Shown here in pieces: positions 1 to 8,129 of a DNA stretch of 14,453 bases. The stretch is from Parvularia atlantis (lineage: Eukaryota; Opisthokonta; Rotosphaerida), in the NCBI GenBank assembly GCA_943704415.1, contig CALSCO010000288.1:1-14453 (forward strand), read 5' to 3'. A program made the translations under genes and the position numbers. Every line of letters begins with the position of its first letter. Position 1 is the stretch's first letter. Under the pieces are notes generated by a model that did not search any database, was not told where the DNA came from, and saw only the letters and a list, made by a program, of their open reading frames with translations.

Positions 1-406
1 GGGGGGGGGGCCGCACCTCGTTGTCCTCGGTCGCGATCTCGAGGCCCTTGGCGCCGAGCGAGCGCACGACGAGGAACTGGCCGTCGTCGGTCTTGACCGT
101 GAGGCCCTTGTTGTCTGCGCCCGTGTTATTGTTGGCGCAGGTCGGGCCGCGTGCAGCGTCGCCGCGCACGCACTGGGCGGTGTGAAGACGGTCGCGGCCA
201 GCCAGCGCTGCTTCGTGTCGGGGATCCAGAACTTGGAACCCTGTGGTGCGGCGTGTGCGGTGTGCGGGTGGGTGCGTGGGGTGCGGGCAGGGGCGACGCG
301 GTTGAGACGTGCCACACCCGCCGCCACACGCCACCCGTCTGCCGTGCGTTGCACGCACACGTGCGCACGCCCGTGCCAGAAACGAGAGCGAGAAAGCCAG
401 CGAGCG

Positions 407-448
<42 letters not shown>

Positions 449-501
449 CTGGCCCCGTGGCGCACCTGCGCGTACTGCGCCAAGTCGAGCTCCTGTACCA
501 T
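1..501 (-). CDS. Myosin-like protein, 5' end only (N-terminal SH3-like domain)
   Basis: Partial gene; the rest lies left of the window. Three exons can be joined in phase: 466-501 (start ATG at 501, encoding MVQELDLAQYAQ), 174-240, and 17-114. The last seems to end at another GTGCGG donor at position 16. The joined product reads about 54 residues and contains GSKFWIPDTKQRWLAATV followed by GLTVKTDDGQFLVV. This resembles the small SH3-like barrel that precedes many myosin motor domains (a 'GS-x-VW-x-D...W' start and a '-x-V-x-T-x-DG-' strand). No motor-domain motif (P-loop, switch) is inside the window, so myosin is an inference from the N-terminal domain alone. Intron 1 (241-465) is unusually long for this locus and holds a dinucleotide tract. 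The start codon sits 38 bp downstream of the resolvase stop on the same strand. Confidence 0.45.
410..443. repeat. (GA)17 microsatellite
   Basis: A pure GA dinucleotide run on the plus strand, i.e. a CT (pyrimidine) tract in the sense direction of the myosin-like gene. It lies within that gene's first intron (241-465), near the donor end, and is flanked by imperfect GAGC units. Confidence 0.95.
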
Positions 502-539
502 CGTTCGTGACGAGCTGGAACTAAACTCGACCTGCGCGC

Positions 540-1414
540 TCACCGCGCACACAGCGTACAGCTCCCTGTGCAGCCGGCCGCGGCGGCCTCGGCGCGCGCC
601 GCGACGACGTGTCGCTGCCACGCGAAGAAGGCCAGGGCCTGCAGCAGGCAGTCGCTCAAGTCGTCGCGCTTGCGCTCGCTCGCAAACATGCGCAGAAGGT
701 CGTCGGGCACGTCGAGGGGCGTGGCGCGCTCGCCCGCGGGCTGCGCCAGGAGCAACTCGACCCGGATCACGGCTGAGGCCTTCTTGGTCCGCCCCGTCGG
801 CAGGCCGAAGAACTGTGCGACGCGGCCCGGCCGAACGCTGCGCGAGTGCGGCCAGAGGAAGCAGTGCAGCTGCGCCTCGACCATGCGCAGGCGGAAGATG
901 GTCTCGGCCACGGCAGAGGCGCCACCTGTGCGGTGTCGCTGCTCTTCGACGATGTAGTGCGGCGCCCGCGGCAGCTCGTTCTGCACGAAGGCGCTGATCT
1001 GCGCGCGCGGTTGGTCGATGCGATGCGCACGAGGCAGGACGCGCGCGCACGATCCCGGGCGTCTTACTCGCGTCGTAGGTCGGCGGCAGGTCGACCGCGA
1101 GGCGCCGCCACTGGTGTACGCGCCCGTCGCTCGACATGTCCACGAAGGCCAGGTTCTTGAGCCCCATGTCGACCGAGACGACGCGGGTCTGCACCGGGTC
1201 GGCCTGGCCGCGCGCGGCCACGGCGCCGCACAGGCGCGCGGCCATCTGCGCCTTGGTGCCGGTGACATCGAGCCCGCACGCGACGAGCCGCTGCCGCAGC
1301 CGCTCGTTGGTCTGTGCGAGCGTGCTGCGGCAGCCGCGCCGTGAGCGCGCGCGATGTGAGACGCTACCAGCGCGTGGTCACGTGCCTCGATGCGAAGCGG
1401 CACTGCGCCGCCAT
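540..1414 (-). CDS. Mitochondrial Holliday-junction resolvase, Cce1/Ydc2 family, with SAP motif
   Basis: Predicted RNase H-fold endonuclease that cleaves four-way DNA junctions; its fungal relatives Cce1 and Ydc2 resolve mitochondrial DNA recombination intermediates. Exons: 1382-1414, 1051-1311, 540-998 (250 aa). Residues about 12-44 resemble a SAP DNA-binding motif (ERLRQRLVACGLDVTGTK), which also occurs at the N-terminus of Cce1/Ydc2. The first catalytic strand is VVSVDMGLKNLAFVDM (Asp59), followed by IVEEQRHRTGG (Glu116) and KRDDLSDCLLQALAFFAWQ (Asp210, Asp211, Asp214). These match the family's acidic residues, the E-x-QR-x-R segment and the K-x-DDL-x-D-x-LLQ helix. Length is normal for the family. 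The short Arg-containing N-terminus (MAAQCRFASRH) could be a weak mitochondrial signal. Exon 1 and its GTGACC donor are the least certain part. The C-terminus carries Cys241, Cys245 and Cys248, which I cannot explain. Confidence 0.88.
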
Positions 1415-2991
1415 GCTTTCCTTCGCACTCCGGGCTCGGCAAAGTCCTCGGCCGTTGGCGCGCGCGCGCGTTCTTCCCCTTCGGCGGCGAAACCCCCGCT
1501 CGACCCCGCTGCCGCCCTCGCCCGCTCGCCGCGCCGGTGCGTGCGGGGTGCTGGCCGCCTCGCGGTGCGCCCACGGCGCTGAGGTGGCCGGCCCCGTGCG
1601 CGCGCGCGGCGTGGCGGGCGGCGTGGGGGCGTGTAACCCTAACCCTAGGCTTGCACCTCTCCGGCCTCCACCCGCACCCTCCTCCTCCCGCTCGCTCTTC
1701 GCAGCGCGCCCGCCCCCCGCCGTGCACACGCCCCGCACACCGGCACACGCGCGCCCGCGCCGCCTGGCTCTTGGTTTGGTGTGCCCGTTTCTTCTCGCTG
1801 GCGGCCGCGGGCTGCGCTCGTGCGGGCGCGTGGCGGGGGACTGGGCCGCACTGGCTGTCTGCCGAGCAAACACGAAACTGGGCACGCACGGGCGGGGGGG
1901 GTTGCTGTCGGAGGGGTGGGCCGTGCGCGCCAGACGCGCCATTTGCTGTTCGTGCTGTGCGGGCGGGCGGGTGGGCGAGGTGGCGTCGCGGGGAGCGGCC
2001 ACAGGCTTCCGAGGGCCGCACCGGGTGGGTCCGACCGCGGCGGTGCTCTGCAACAGCCCTCGTCGCGCCGGCCAGGGGGGCGGTGCTCGGCACAAGGCCC
2101 CGGCCAGGGTCTTTTCTCTCTCTTGGGGCGCACTGCGACGGGCGCGGGGTGATGTGCGCGCGCGGGGCGGCCGACCGTGGCGAGCGGCTAGTGCGGCGCG
2201 TCGGCTGCGCTGTACGTCCAGCGTCTGGCGCTGGCTCGGCGCGCTGCACCAGTGCGTGCGACGCCCGGCACTGAGGCCATTGCACCCTCGCGTGCCACAC
2301 GCTCCTGCGCCGTCGGTCGCAGCCATCTCGCGCCCCGCTGTGCCGCACCGCTCTTTTATCCTGCCCGCCTGTCCCGCCGGCCGACGAGGCGCACATGCTC
2401 GCCGTCGCGGAAGGATGGCGGCCCTGTCCGCTGAGCCTGTGACGAGTCTTGCTGCTCGCGCCGCTCCCCCCTCACAACGTGTGCTCGCCCTTCCTTTTCT
2501 CCGCACACCACCCTGAGCGCTCTCGTGCGCGCGTGGTGCGCCGCGGGCCGCGCCGGCAGGCCCAGCCAGCCCGCGGTGCACCCGTTTTCACCACAAAGCA
2601 AACTGAAACAAAAGTGACACGGACATTGTGTGGAAGCGTCTGGACTGTTCCAGCAGCCCGAGCTCATTTGCGCCGCTCCCGGGAGTCGCGGTCGGACGCT
2701 CGTGACACACGGCGCGGCGGGCGCGGTGGGGGTGGTGGGGGGTGGCGCGGCTGTGCGTGTCTTGCTGGCGGTTGCTGGTGGTGCCGACAGGCGGTGGCAG
2801 GCGCGCGCACAGAAGGCTGTCGCGGTGGTGGCTCACGTCGCGCTGGCGCGTTGCTCGTTGGCGCCGCGTGTGCGCTCCGCCCCGTCGCCCGCCGCCGCTT
2901 CCGGCTGCTGACCACTCGCTCGCCGCACGCTGCGCGCGTACTGTTGCGCCGCCGCCGTCGCAGAGCCCGCCCCGCTTGCCCGCACGCAACC
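1415..2991. other. 1.58 kb gene-poor, very GC-rich intergenic stretch
   Basis: Lies between the divergently oriented resolvase (minus) and small acidic-protein gene (plus). Open frames of several hundred codons cross it on both strands. Their translations are Arg/Ala/Pro/Gly-rich with no conserved motif, and none joins by GTGCG...CAG splicing into anything I recognise, so I treat them as compositional. Visible items: a double telomere-type motif at 1634-1647, G-runs around 1896-1920, CA/GT-rich patches near 1720-1760, and a less GC-rich patch at about 2588-2635 (caaagcaaactgaaacaaaa) that could be promoter sequence for the gene at 2992. An unrecognised gene or non-coding RNA cannot be excluded. 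Confidence 0.6.
1634..1647. repeat. Interstitial telomere-type motif, TAACCC x2 plus TA
   Basis: The plus strand reads TAACCCTAACCCTA, two units of the TTAGGG-type telomere repeat in complement. It lies 220 bp upstream of the resolvase start codon. It could be an ancient telomeric insertion, a telobox-like regulatory site, or chance. Confidence 0.7.
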
Positions 2992-3364
2992 ATGGCCGAC
3001 GTCGAGGAGGTGCGACCGCCTTGGAGCGCGCGCGCCCGCGGCCCACCCGCGCCAACCCCGCGACCACCGCGCAGGTGCCGCCGGACATGATCCCGACCGA
3101 GGAGGAGGCGCGTGCCATGGCTGAGATGGAGAAGAAGATGGACCACATCATCCTCAACGCGGCCGTGGCCAACCTCGACAAGACGATCGACCTGAGCGGC
3201 ATGGAGGCGTCCAAGGTGCGCGCTTGCTTGCTGGCCCGACCCGGCACCTGCCCGCACGTGCCTGATGCGGCCCGACCGCGCAGCTCGACGTGGACACGGC
3301 CAAGCTGCAGAGCAGCGTGGACGACTCGATGAAGGACCTCGACGCCGCGCTCGCCGAGCTCTAA
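2992..3364 (+). CDS. Small acidic protein, function unknown
   Basis: Three exons join in phase: 2992-3009, 3075-3215 and 3284-3364, giving 79 aa that start MADVEE and end DAALAEL. Both introns (65 and 68 nt) have GTGCG donors and CGCGCAG-type acceptors like the neighbouring genes, and codons prefer G/C at third positions; this supports a real gene despite the small size. The product is acidic (many Glu and Asp), has no Cys, signal peptide or membrane segment, and looks mostly helical with heptad-like hydrophobic spacing (MEKKMDHIILNAAVANL, then KLQSSVDDSMKDLDAAL). It could be a small coiled-coil or helix-bundle subunit of a complex. I do not recognise the family. The closest neighbour downstream is the convergent MARVEL-like gene, 233 bp away. 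Confidence 0.7.
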
Positions 3365-3394
3365 GCCGAGCTGCCCCGCGTTCCGGTTCCGCCC

Positions 3395-3420
3395 TTCCTC
3401 TCTCTCTCTCTATCTCTCTG
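3395..3420. repeat. Pyrimidine (CT) tract
   Basis: A CT-rich dinucleotide stretch about 30 bp past the stop codon of the small acidic protein, within the 233 bp between two convergent genes. It may belong to the 3' untranslated region. Confidence 0.7.
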
Positions 3421-3597
3421 CAAATGCACTCCACGCACACGCCGCCGTGCCGCGCGCGCGCTCGTTCCCATGTCCCTGTCTGTCCCTGTGTCAGCGCAGC
3501 CGTGGAATCGCGCGATGTTCGTTTGGTGGGTGGGTTTGCGGCAGCAGAAGAGCACAGGGAGTGGCCTACACACGCAGCGGCACGCTCTCGCCCGCGG

Positions 3598-4669
3598 TCA
3601 CAGCGGTGACGGGCGGCTGGGCCCGCGGTGCGGCGTGAGGCGTCGCACGCTGAGCCACGTCCGCAGTAGCAGCCCGGCCGAGCACAGCCAGCCCGCGGCG
3701 GCCGCGAACGCAAACACGGCCGCGGTCTTGAGCAACTGCGCAGACGCGCACGCGTGTCAGCGCACAGACCAGACGGGCGGGCGAGTGGCGTGCGCACCCT
3801 GGCATCGCGTCGCGTGACCAGGTCGAGCAGTTCGCCGGCGTGTGACGCGAACGCGATACTCGCTGCACGCACCGCCCGCCCAATGCGTGGTGAGCAGGCC
3901 CATCTCGTGCGCGCACGCGCGGGCAGAGGGAGCGCACCGGCAAACAGAAACACGGTCCAGACGGACGTCAGGCCTGCCTCGATCGTCAAGCCGTACGGAC
4001 GGAGCGCGTCGATGCACCCGTCTGCGGCCACGCGGCTCAGCTGCACTGCTGCTGCGCGTGGTGCATGCGCAGGTGCACCCGGGTCGGTGATGTACGTGAT
4101 GACGCAGATGAAGTCTAACACGAAGGCGAGCACGCACACGATCACGAGAAAATCGAACCTGCGCGTACGCCGGCCGTTCAGCCAGCGAGCGGCACAGCGC
4201 AGTTCAGCCAGCCAGTCAGCGCACCACGGGTACTCGCCCGGCGGCAGCTCGGCCGCGACCGTGGCGCACGTGAACGCGACGACCTCGCACGCGGCCTGGA
4301 ACAGCTGCGTTTTCCGTCGCGTTGGCACGCAGCGCCGCGCGGTGCACGTGCACGCGCACGGGCGCGCACCCGCAACAGCGTACGCGCCTGTGACAGCACG
4401 GCAAATGCGCCCCCTACGCACCCGCACGTGTTGTCAGCGCGCCCGCGCGCCCGAGCAGCCGTTCGCACCCGTCCCGTGCGCGTAGTCGCCCGCGACGGCG
4501 CGCTGCAGTCGCAGGTGTTCGCGGAACTGCGGCAGGTCCGGGTCCTCTTCAGACTCGGCGTCTGCGCGCGCACGCGGTGGCGTTACATGCCGCGCGCGCG
4601 CCCGCCCGGTCTGCCCGGCCGCGCACCGCTCGCCGTCCGTGTCGTGAGCGTGTTGTACCCCTGAGGCAT
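3598..4669 (-). CDS. MARVEL-like four-transmembrane protein
   Basis: Predicted tetraspan membrane protein of the MARVEL type (membrane apposition and trafficking). Phase-consistent exons: 4627-4669, 4469-4561, 4225-4387, 3938-4158, 3819-3862, 3598-3735 (233 aa). The N-terminus is cytosolic and acidic (DAESEEDPDLPQF). Candidate helices are LFQAACEVVAFTCATVAAEL, FDFLVIVCVLAFVLDFICVI, SVWTVFLFAASIAFASHAG and TAAVFAFAAAAGWLCSAGLL. The last two resemble MARVEL helices 3 and 4, and the spacing between helices fits. The joins around the third and fourth helices restore the hydrophobic pattern and so are well supported. Exon 3 upstream of helix 1 (about 4305-4387) reads Cys/Arg-rich and may be partly intron; the exact N-terminus is therefore uncertain. 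The last intron uses a GTCACG donor. It is transcribed divergently from the VAP gene with 44 bp between start codons. Confidence 0.65.
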
Positions 4670-4713
4670 GTCTATCAATTGCCAAGCGTGACTTACAGCC
4701 CTTCACGTCAAAA
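4670..4713. promoter_or_regulatory. 44-bp space between two divergent start codons
   Basis: The whole distance between the MARVEL-like ATG (minus, 4669) and the VAP ATG (plus, 4714). It is clearly less GC-rich than its surroundings and contains CAATTG and CACGTCA (a CRE-like half site). It must hold both 5' leaders, unless promoters extend into coding sequence or either true start is elsewhere (for example behind the ACTTACAG at 4690-4697, which looks like an acceptor). Confidence 0.45.
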
Positions 4714-5889
4714 ATGGCCAGGCGGCGCGCCGAGCCGCAGGACGCGCCGTTCCTCGACGTGTCGCCGTCGACGCTCGTGTTCCGCGTGGGCGGTGCGCGG
4801 CTGCGTGCCAGACCAGCGCCGTACCGCTGAAACGCGCCCGCGCAGGCGAGACGTCCAAGCTCGCCGTGCAGGTCGCCATGTTCAACTCGCACCAGAGCGC
4901 TTCGGCCGCGTTCAAGTTCAAGACCAACGCCGCGCAGCGCTACACGGTCAAGCCCGTGACGGGGCTGATCGCGCCCGGCGGCAGCGTGACGGTGAACGGT
5001 GCGCTGCGCGGAAGAGAGATCGCACTCTAGCTGACCGGTGCATGAACGTGCTCGCCACTGCGCCCGCCCTCAGTGCGTCTCGACCCGGCCCACGTCGCGG
5101 GCGCCGACGTGCGCGACAGGTTCCTCGTGCAGAGCTTCCTCGTGCCGGACTCGATGGTGCGACCCCGTGCGCGCACACACGTGACCGCCCGCGCTGACTC
5201 GTCGTCGGCCGTCGGAAAAGGTGGGATCGTACACGGCCGAGAGCTGGCGCGACGTCGACAAGAGCCAGATCAAGCCGCAGTACATTAGCACGCACGTGCA
5301 GACGCAGACGACCGGCAGCTCGCTCGCGGTGGCGGACGCAGACGCGCAGTCCACAGCCACGCCCGGCTCGTCACCCGGCAAGCCGCCGCGGCTCGTGCTC
5401 GGGTCAGCCGCCGCGACCTCCTCGTCGACGTCCATGGTCACGCCCGTGCTGCACTCGCCGCCCGTGTCGGGCGAGTCGGTGGCGTCGTCGCTGTGCGTGC
5501 CGGTCCCGTGCGCTCCATCCCCGCGCGCGCGCTGGCTCATGGCGCGCGGCAGGTCGACCATGTTCTCGTCGCTGTCATCGATCGCCGTGCAGACGTCGGC
5601 CAAGCTAACGTCGGCGGTGAGCCCCACCGTGCCGCAGCCCGCGCGAGGAGCCGAGGTTCGCCGCCGCCCGCTGGGTCTGCCGCATGCTCATGTCGCGCGG
5701 CAGGCGTCGATCTCGTCTCTGCAAGCGGAGGCCGCCGCGCTGCGCTCGCAGCTGGCGGCGCTCGAGAGCAGCGTGGCGCACACGGCGGGTGGGTCGTGGC
5801 TGTGGCTGCCCAACAAGGCGCAGCTGGTCGCGCTGTCGGCGCTGAGCCTGCTCGCGGGCGTGCTGGTGGCGCTGCTGACGAGGCCCTGA
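4714..5889 (+). CDS. VAP family ER protein (MSP domain, coiled coil, C-terminal anchor)
   Basis: VAMP-associated protein homologue. VAPs sit in the ER membrane and bind FFAT motifs of lipid-transfer and tethering proteins at contact sites. Exons: 4714-4792, 4846-4998, 5074-5156, 5221-5889 (327 aa). The MSP domain spans about residues 10-125: LDVSPSTLVFRVG at its start, FKFKTNAAQRYTVKPVTGLI (the FFAT-binding strand region, matching 'FK-x-KTT-x-P-x-RY-x-VRPN-x-G-x-I'), and RFLVQSFLVPDS. A Ser/Thr-rich linker follows, then a short coiled coil (ISSLQAEAAALRSQLAALES) and a C-terminal tail anchor (LVALSALSLLAGVLVALL). Domain order and length match the family. A further in-frame intron at 5617-5703 (GTGAGC...GCAG, 87 nt) is possible; removing it gives 298 aa. 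The gene converges with the NDUFAF3-like gene, 74 bp between stops. Confidence 0.9.
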
Positions 5890-5963
5890 GTGGGCTGGGT
5901 GCGCGGGTGTACGCTGGCAAAGGGAGAAATGAACGCGCTAGACCAAACACACACGGAGATGGC

Positions 5964-6712
5964 TCACAGCGGCTTGCCCGTGCGCGCCGACGTTGGCGTG
6001 AGCGGGAAGAGCGCGGCGGCGACGTTGCGGCCCTCCTGCACGAGGATATTGAACGACGAGCATGCGTTGGGCTTGCGCGGCCGTCGGCGTCAGCCGGCCA
6101 AGGGGCACGCAGCACGCGCACCGTGTTCATCGCCTCGGCCGCGATGCCGAGCTCGCGCAGGAACGCGTGCGCCGCGGGCGGGAGCAGCTGCAGCGTGCTG
6201 CCGGTGCCGACGATCACGAGCTCGGGCCGCGGGCGGACGACCGCGAGCAGGCGCAGCGCGGCCGCGTCGAGCAGGTCAGCCGCGCCGGCATCCCACAACA
6301 GGCCGAGCCGGGGCAGGAGCAGGACGGGCCCGCGCACGCGCACGTTGTTGACGCGGAAGCCGTCGGCCTCGTAGCCGTCGATGCAGGTCTGCTCGGCGTG
6401 GGCCTGCTCACCAAAGAGGTCAAAGTGCTGGATCATGTCGCCGCCCCGGGGCACGACGGCGGCCGTGGCCGCGTCGGCCTCGATGCCTGCCCTGACCGCG
6501 GCGCTGCTCGTGTCGCCCTGTGTTGGTGGCGTCGTCAGCCGACGGCGATCGCTGCTCTCCGCGCGGTCACCGCGCACCTCCGCCCGCCCGCTCACGGGCT
6601 TGCTGGCCATGCGCACGGCCTGCGGCTGTCCGCTCTCGCGCGGGACGGTGCTCATCCGGCGGAAACGCATCGCGCTGGCGCGCGGCGCGAGCGCGAGCAT
6701 GCGCGCAATCAT
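5964..6712 (-). CDS. NDUFAF3: NDUFAF3-like mitochondrial complex I assembly factor
   Basis: Mth938/NDUFAF3 domain protein; in animals NDUFAF3 works with NDUFAF4 in early assembly of respiratory complex I in mitochondria. Proposed exons: 6596-6712, 6122-6517, 5964-6071 (206 aa). The N-terminus MIARMLALAPRASAMRFRRM is Arg-rich with no acidic residue, a good mitochondrial targeting peptide, and decides the start at 6712. The domain runs from IDGYEADGFRVNNVRVRGPV through LLLPRLGLLWD, RPELVIVGTGSTLQLLPP and FLRELGIAAEAMNT to CSSFNILVQEGRNVAAALFP, all in family order. The second intron (6072-6121, 50 nt) is firm, since it joins AMNT to PNACSSFNIL as in homologues. The first (6518-6595, 78 nt, GTGAGC donor) is likely but in frame, so a 232-aa form is also possible. 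The ATG lies 40 bp after the carrier stop on the same strand. Confidence 0.88.
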
Positions 6713-6752
6713 CACGATCGACCACGGCGGCCGTGCACCCACAAAAGTCTGT

Positions 6753-7944
6753 TCACCGGCCGAGCAGGCGCATCGTCTGCTCAAAGGCGAAGAAGGTGCA
6801 CGCGTTCACGGGCACCGCGCGCAGCAGGCACGGCGTGAAGCCGCGGTAGAAGCCGCGGATGCCGTCGGCCCGCCTGCGAGACGATGAGCGACGCGCGCAC
6901 ACACGCGCGCGTGCTGACCACACACGCACCAGGTCTGGACGATGCAGTCCCACGTGCCGGCGTACTTGCGCGCCGCGCCAAAGGCGTCCGTCTGCAGCTT
7001 GCTCTTGATCAGGTCGATCGGGTAGACGGGGATCCACAGGCCGAGGCCGCCCATCGCGCCGCAGAACATGACCTGGTGTCAGTCGCCGCCGCCACGTGAG
7101 CGCGCCGCACGCCGGGCCGTGCGCACAGCGACCCGCGCACCGTGGTCGAGCTGAGGTCCTGCACGCGCTGGCCTTCCTTGAGGTTCTGCTGCACGGCAAA
7201 CTCATACGCGAGGAAGCTGCGCACCCGCGTCAGCCACCACGGCCTGACGGATTCACAGCGCGCGCAAGACGCACTAGCCGCCGTAGCCCTGAAACTCGCG
7301 CAACATGGTGATGAGTTGTCCGCGGTACACGCCCGCGAGCCCGTACTTGCTGTAGATTTCGCGCACGGCCTGGACCGGGCCCTTGAAGTGGCCCTCCTGC
7401 GCCTGGCCGCGCTGAACCTGCAGCAGCGAGCGGATATGCTCGACCGGGCCGGACACGACGCTGTTGGCCACGCCCGCGACGGCGCCGCAGAGGTAGTGCT
7501 GGCTCCACGACAGCGCCGCGCCCTTGTTCTCGCGCGTAAAGGATCCCTTCATCTGATCGACGGCCGCGAACTGGATCGCCACGCAAAGGCCCACACCCGC
7601 GAGCGGCGAGAGCGTCCCCTGAACAGCACGCGATCGGGGTGAGATCGCGTCTTGGCGCGCGCGCGCGCGCGCGCTGCCGCCCACCTTGTAGAACGCCTTG
7701 AAGCCCTCGTTTTGCACGGTCTTGGTGACGCAGTCGACCATGCCCGTGTACTGGTTGCCGCCGGCCTGCATGCGCACCTTGACCGTGTCGAACGGCTGGC
7801 CGCTGAGGACCTGCGCAAAGCCGCCGATCGTGCCTTTTCCCCCGCCCGCGTCGCGTTCAGCGCTGCGCTGCGGTGGCGCGGCGCGCACGTGCCTGCAAAC
7901 AGGCTCTTCCAGAGCGACGGCTTGGCGTCGTCAGCTGTCGCCAT
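6753..7944 (-). CDS. Mitochondrial carrier (SLC25 family), Ymc1-like
   Basis: Six-helix inner-membrane transporter. Exons: 7893-7944, 7685-7833, 7275-7618, 7141-7216, 6930-7072, 6753-6873 (294 aa, typical length). All three family repeats show the P-x-[DE]-x-x-[KR] signature: QPFDTVKVRMQ, GPVEHIRSLLQVQ and YPIDLIKSKLQTD. The closest pattern I recall is the yeast Ymc1/Ymc2 and carnitine-carrier branch: FKGPVQAVREIY, then MLREFQGYGGYFLAYEF, IPVYPIDLIKSKLQTD, and the C-terminus FYRGFTPCLLRAVPVNACTF. Substrate cannot be read from sequence; Ymc carriers have been linked to glutamate and glycine, others in the branch to acylcarnitine. The start at 7944 (MATADDAKPSLWKSLFAG) fits the usual matrix-side lead into helix 1. 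Intron 1 (7834-7892) has a GC donor instead of GT. Intron 2 (7619-7684) contains a long alternating CG tract. Head-to-head with RAD52, 121 bp between starts. Confidence 0.93.
7655..7672. repeat. Alternating GC tract (9 units)
   Basis: Pure GC dinucleotide run inside carrier intron 2 (7619-7684). A similar tract occurs in an LDH2-family intron at about 14071-14092. Alternating CG runs are prone to Z-DNA and to hairpins in RNA. Confidence 0.9.
7834..7892 (-). other. GC-AG intron flanked by a 7-nt direct repeat
   Basis: First intron of the carrier. The only join that restores the family sequence SLFAG-TIGGFAQ in phase uses a donor reading AG|GCACGT and an acceptor AAAAG|GCACG. Both junctions contain AGGCACG, so the exact cut is ambiguous within the repeat, but no position gives GT-AG. 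A GC-AG intron is the best reading. Confidence 0.7.
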
Positions 7945-8065
7945 CTTCTCGCGCTGGCCGGCTCCTGCGACGCGCGCTTGTCAGAGGCGCCGCCATGCTG
8001 CGAACGGTGTGGCGGGCAATCGTGTCACCAACCGTTCCGGGTTGCGCCACTTTGCCGCCACCGCG

Positions 8066-8088
8066 ATGGGCCTCGACGAGATGCTCTC

Positions 8089-8129
<41 letters not shown>

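Noticed and set aside
540-2396. 618-codon open frame on the minus strand
   Set aside because: Only its 3' part, below 998, is the true resolvase exon. Beyond that the translation is Arg/Ala/Pro-rich, and conserved resolvase sequence continues in another frame after a GTGCGC...CGCAG intron. High GC removes stop codons and lengthens random frames.
1364-2581. Long open frames on both strands across the intergenic region (400 and 405 codons)
   Set aside because: They overlap each other on opposite strands, have no recognisable motif and show biased composition expected of GC-rich non-coding DNA.
2664-4427. 587-codon minus-strand open frame
   Set aside because: It fuses real MARVEL-like exons with the antisense of the small acidic-protein gene. 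The MARVEL-like gene has its own stop at 3598 after splicing.
8090-8119. CAG tract as a possible CRISPR or satellite array
   Set aside because: It is a simple in-frame codon repeat within RAD52, without spacers.
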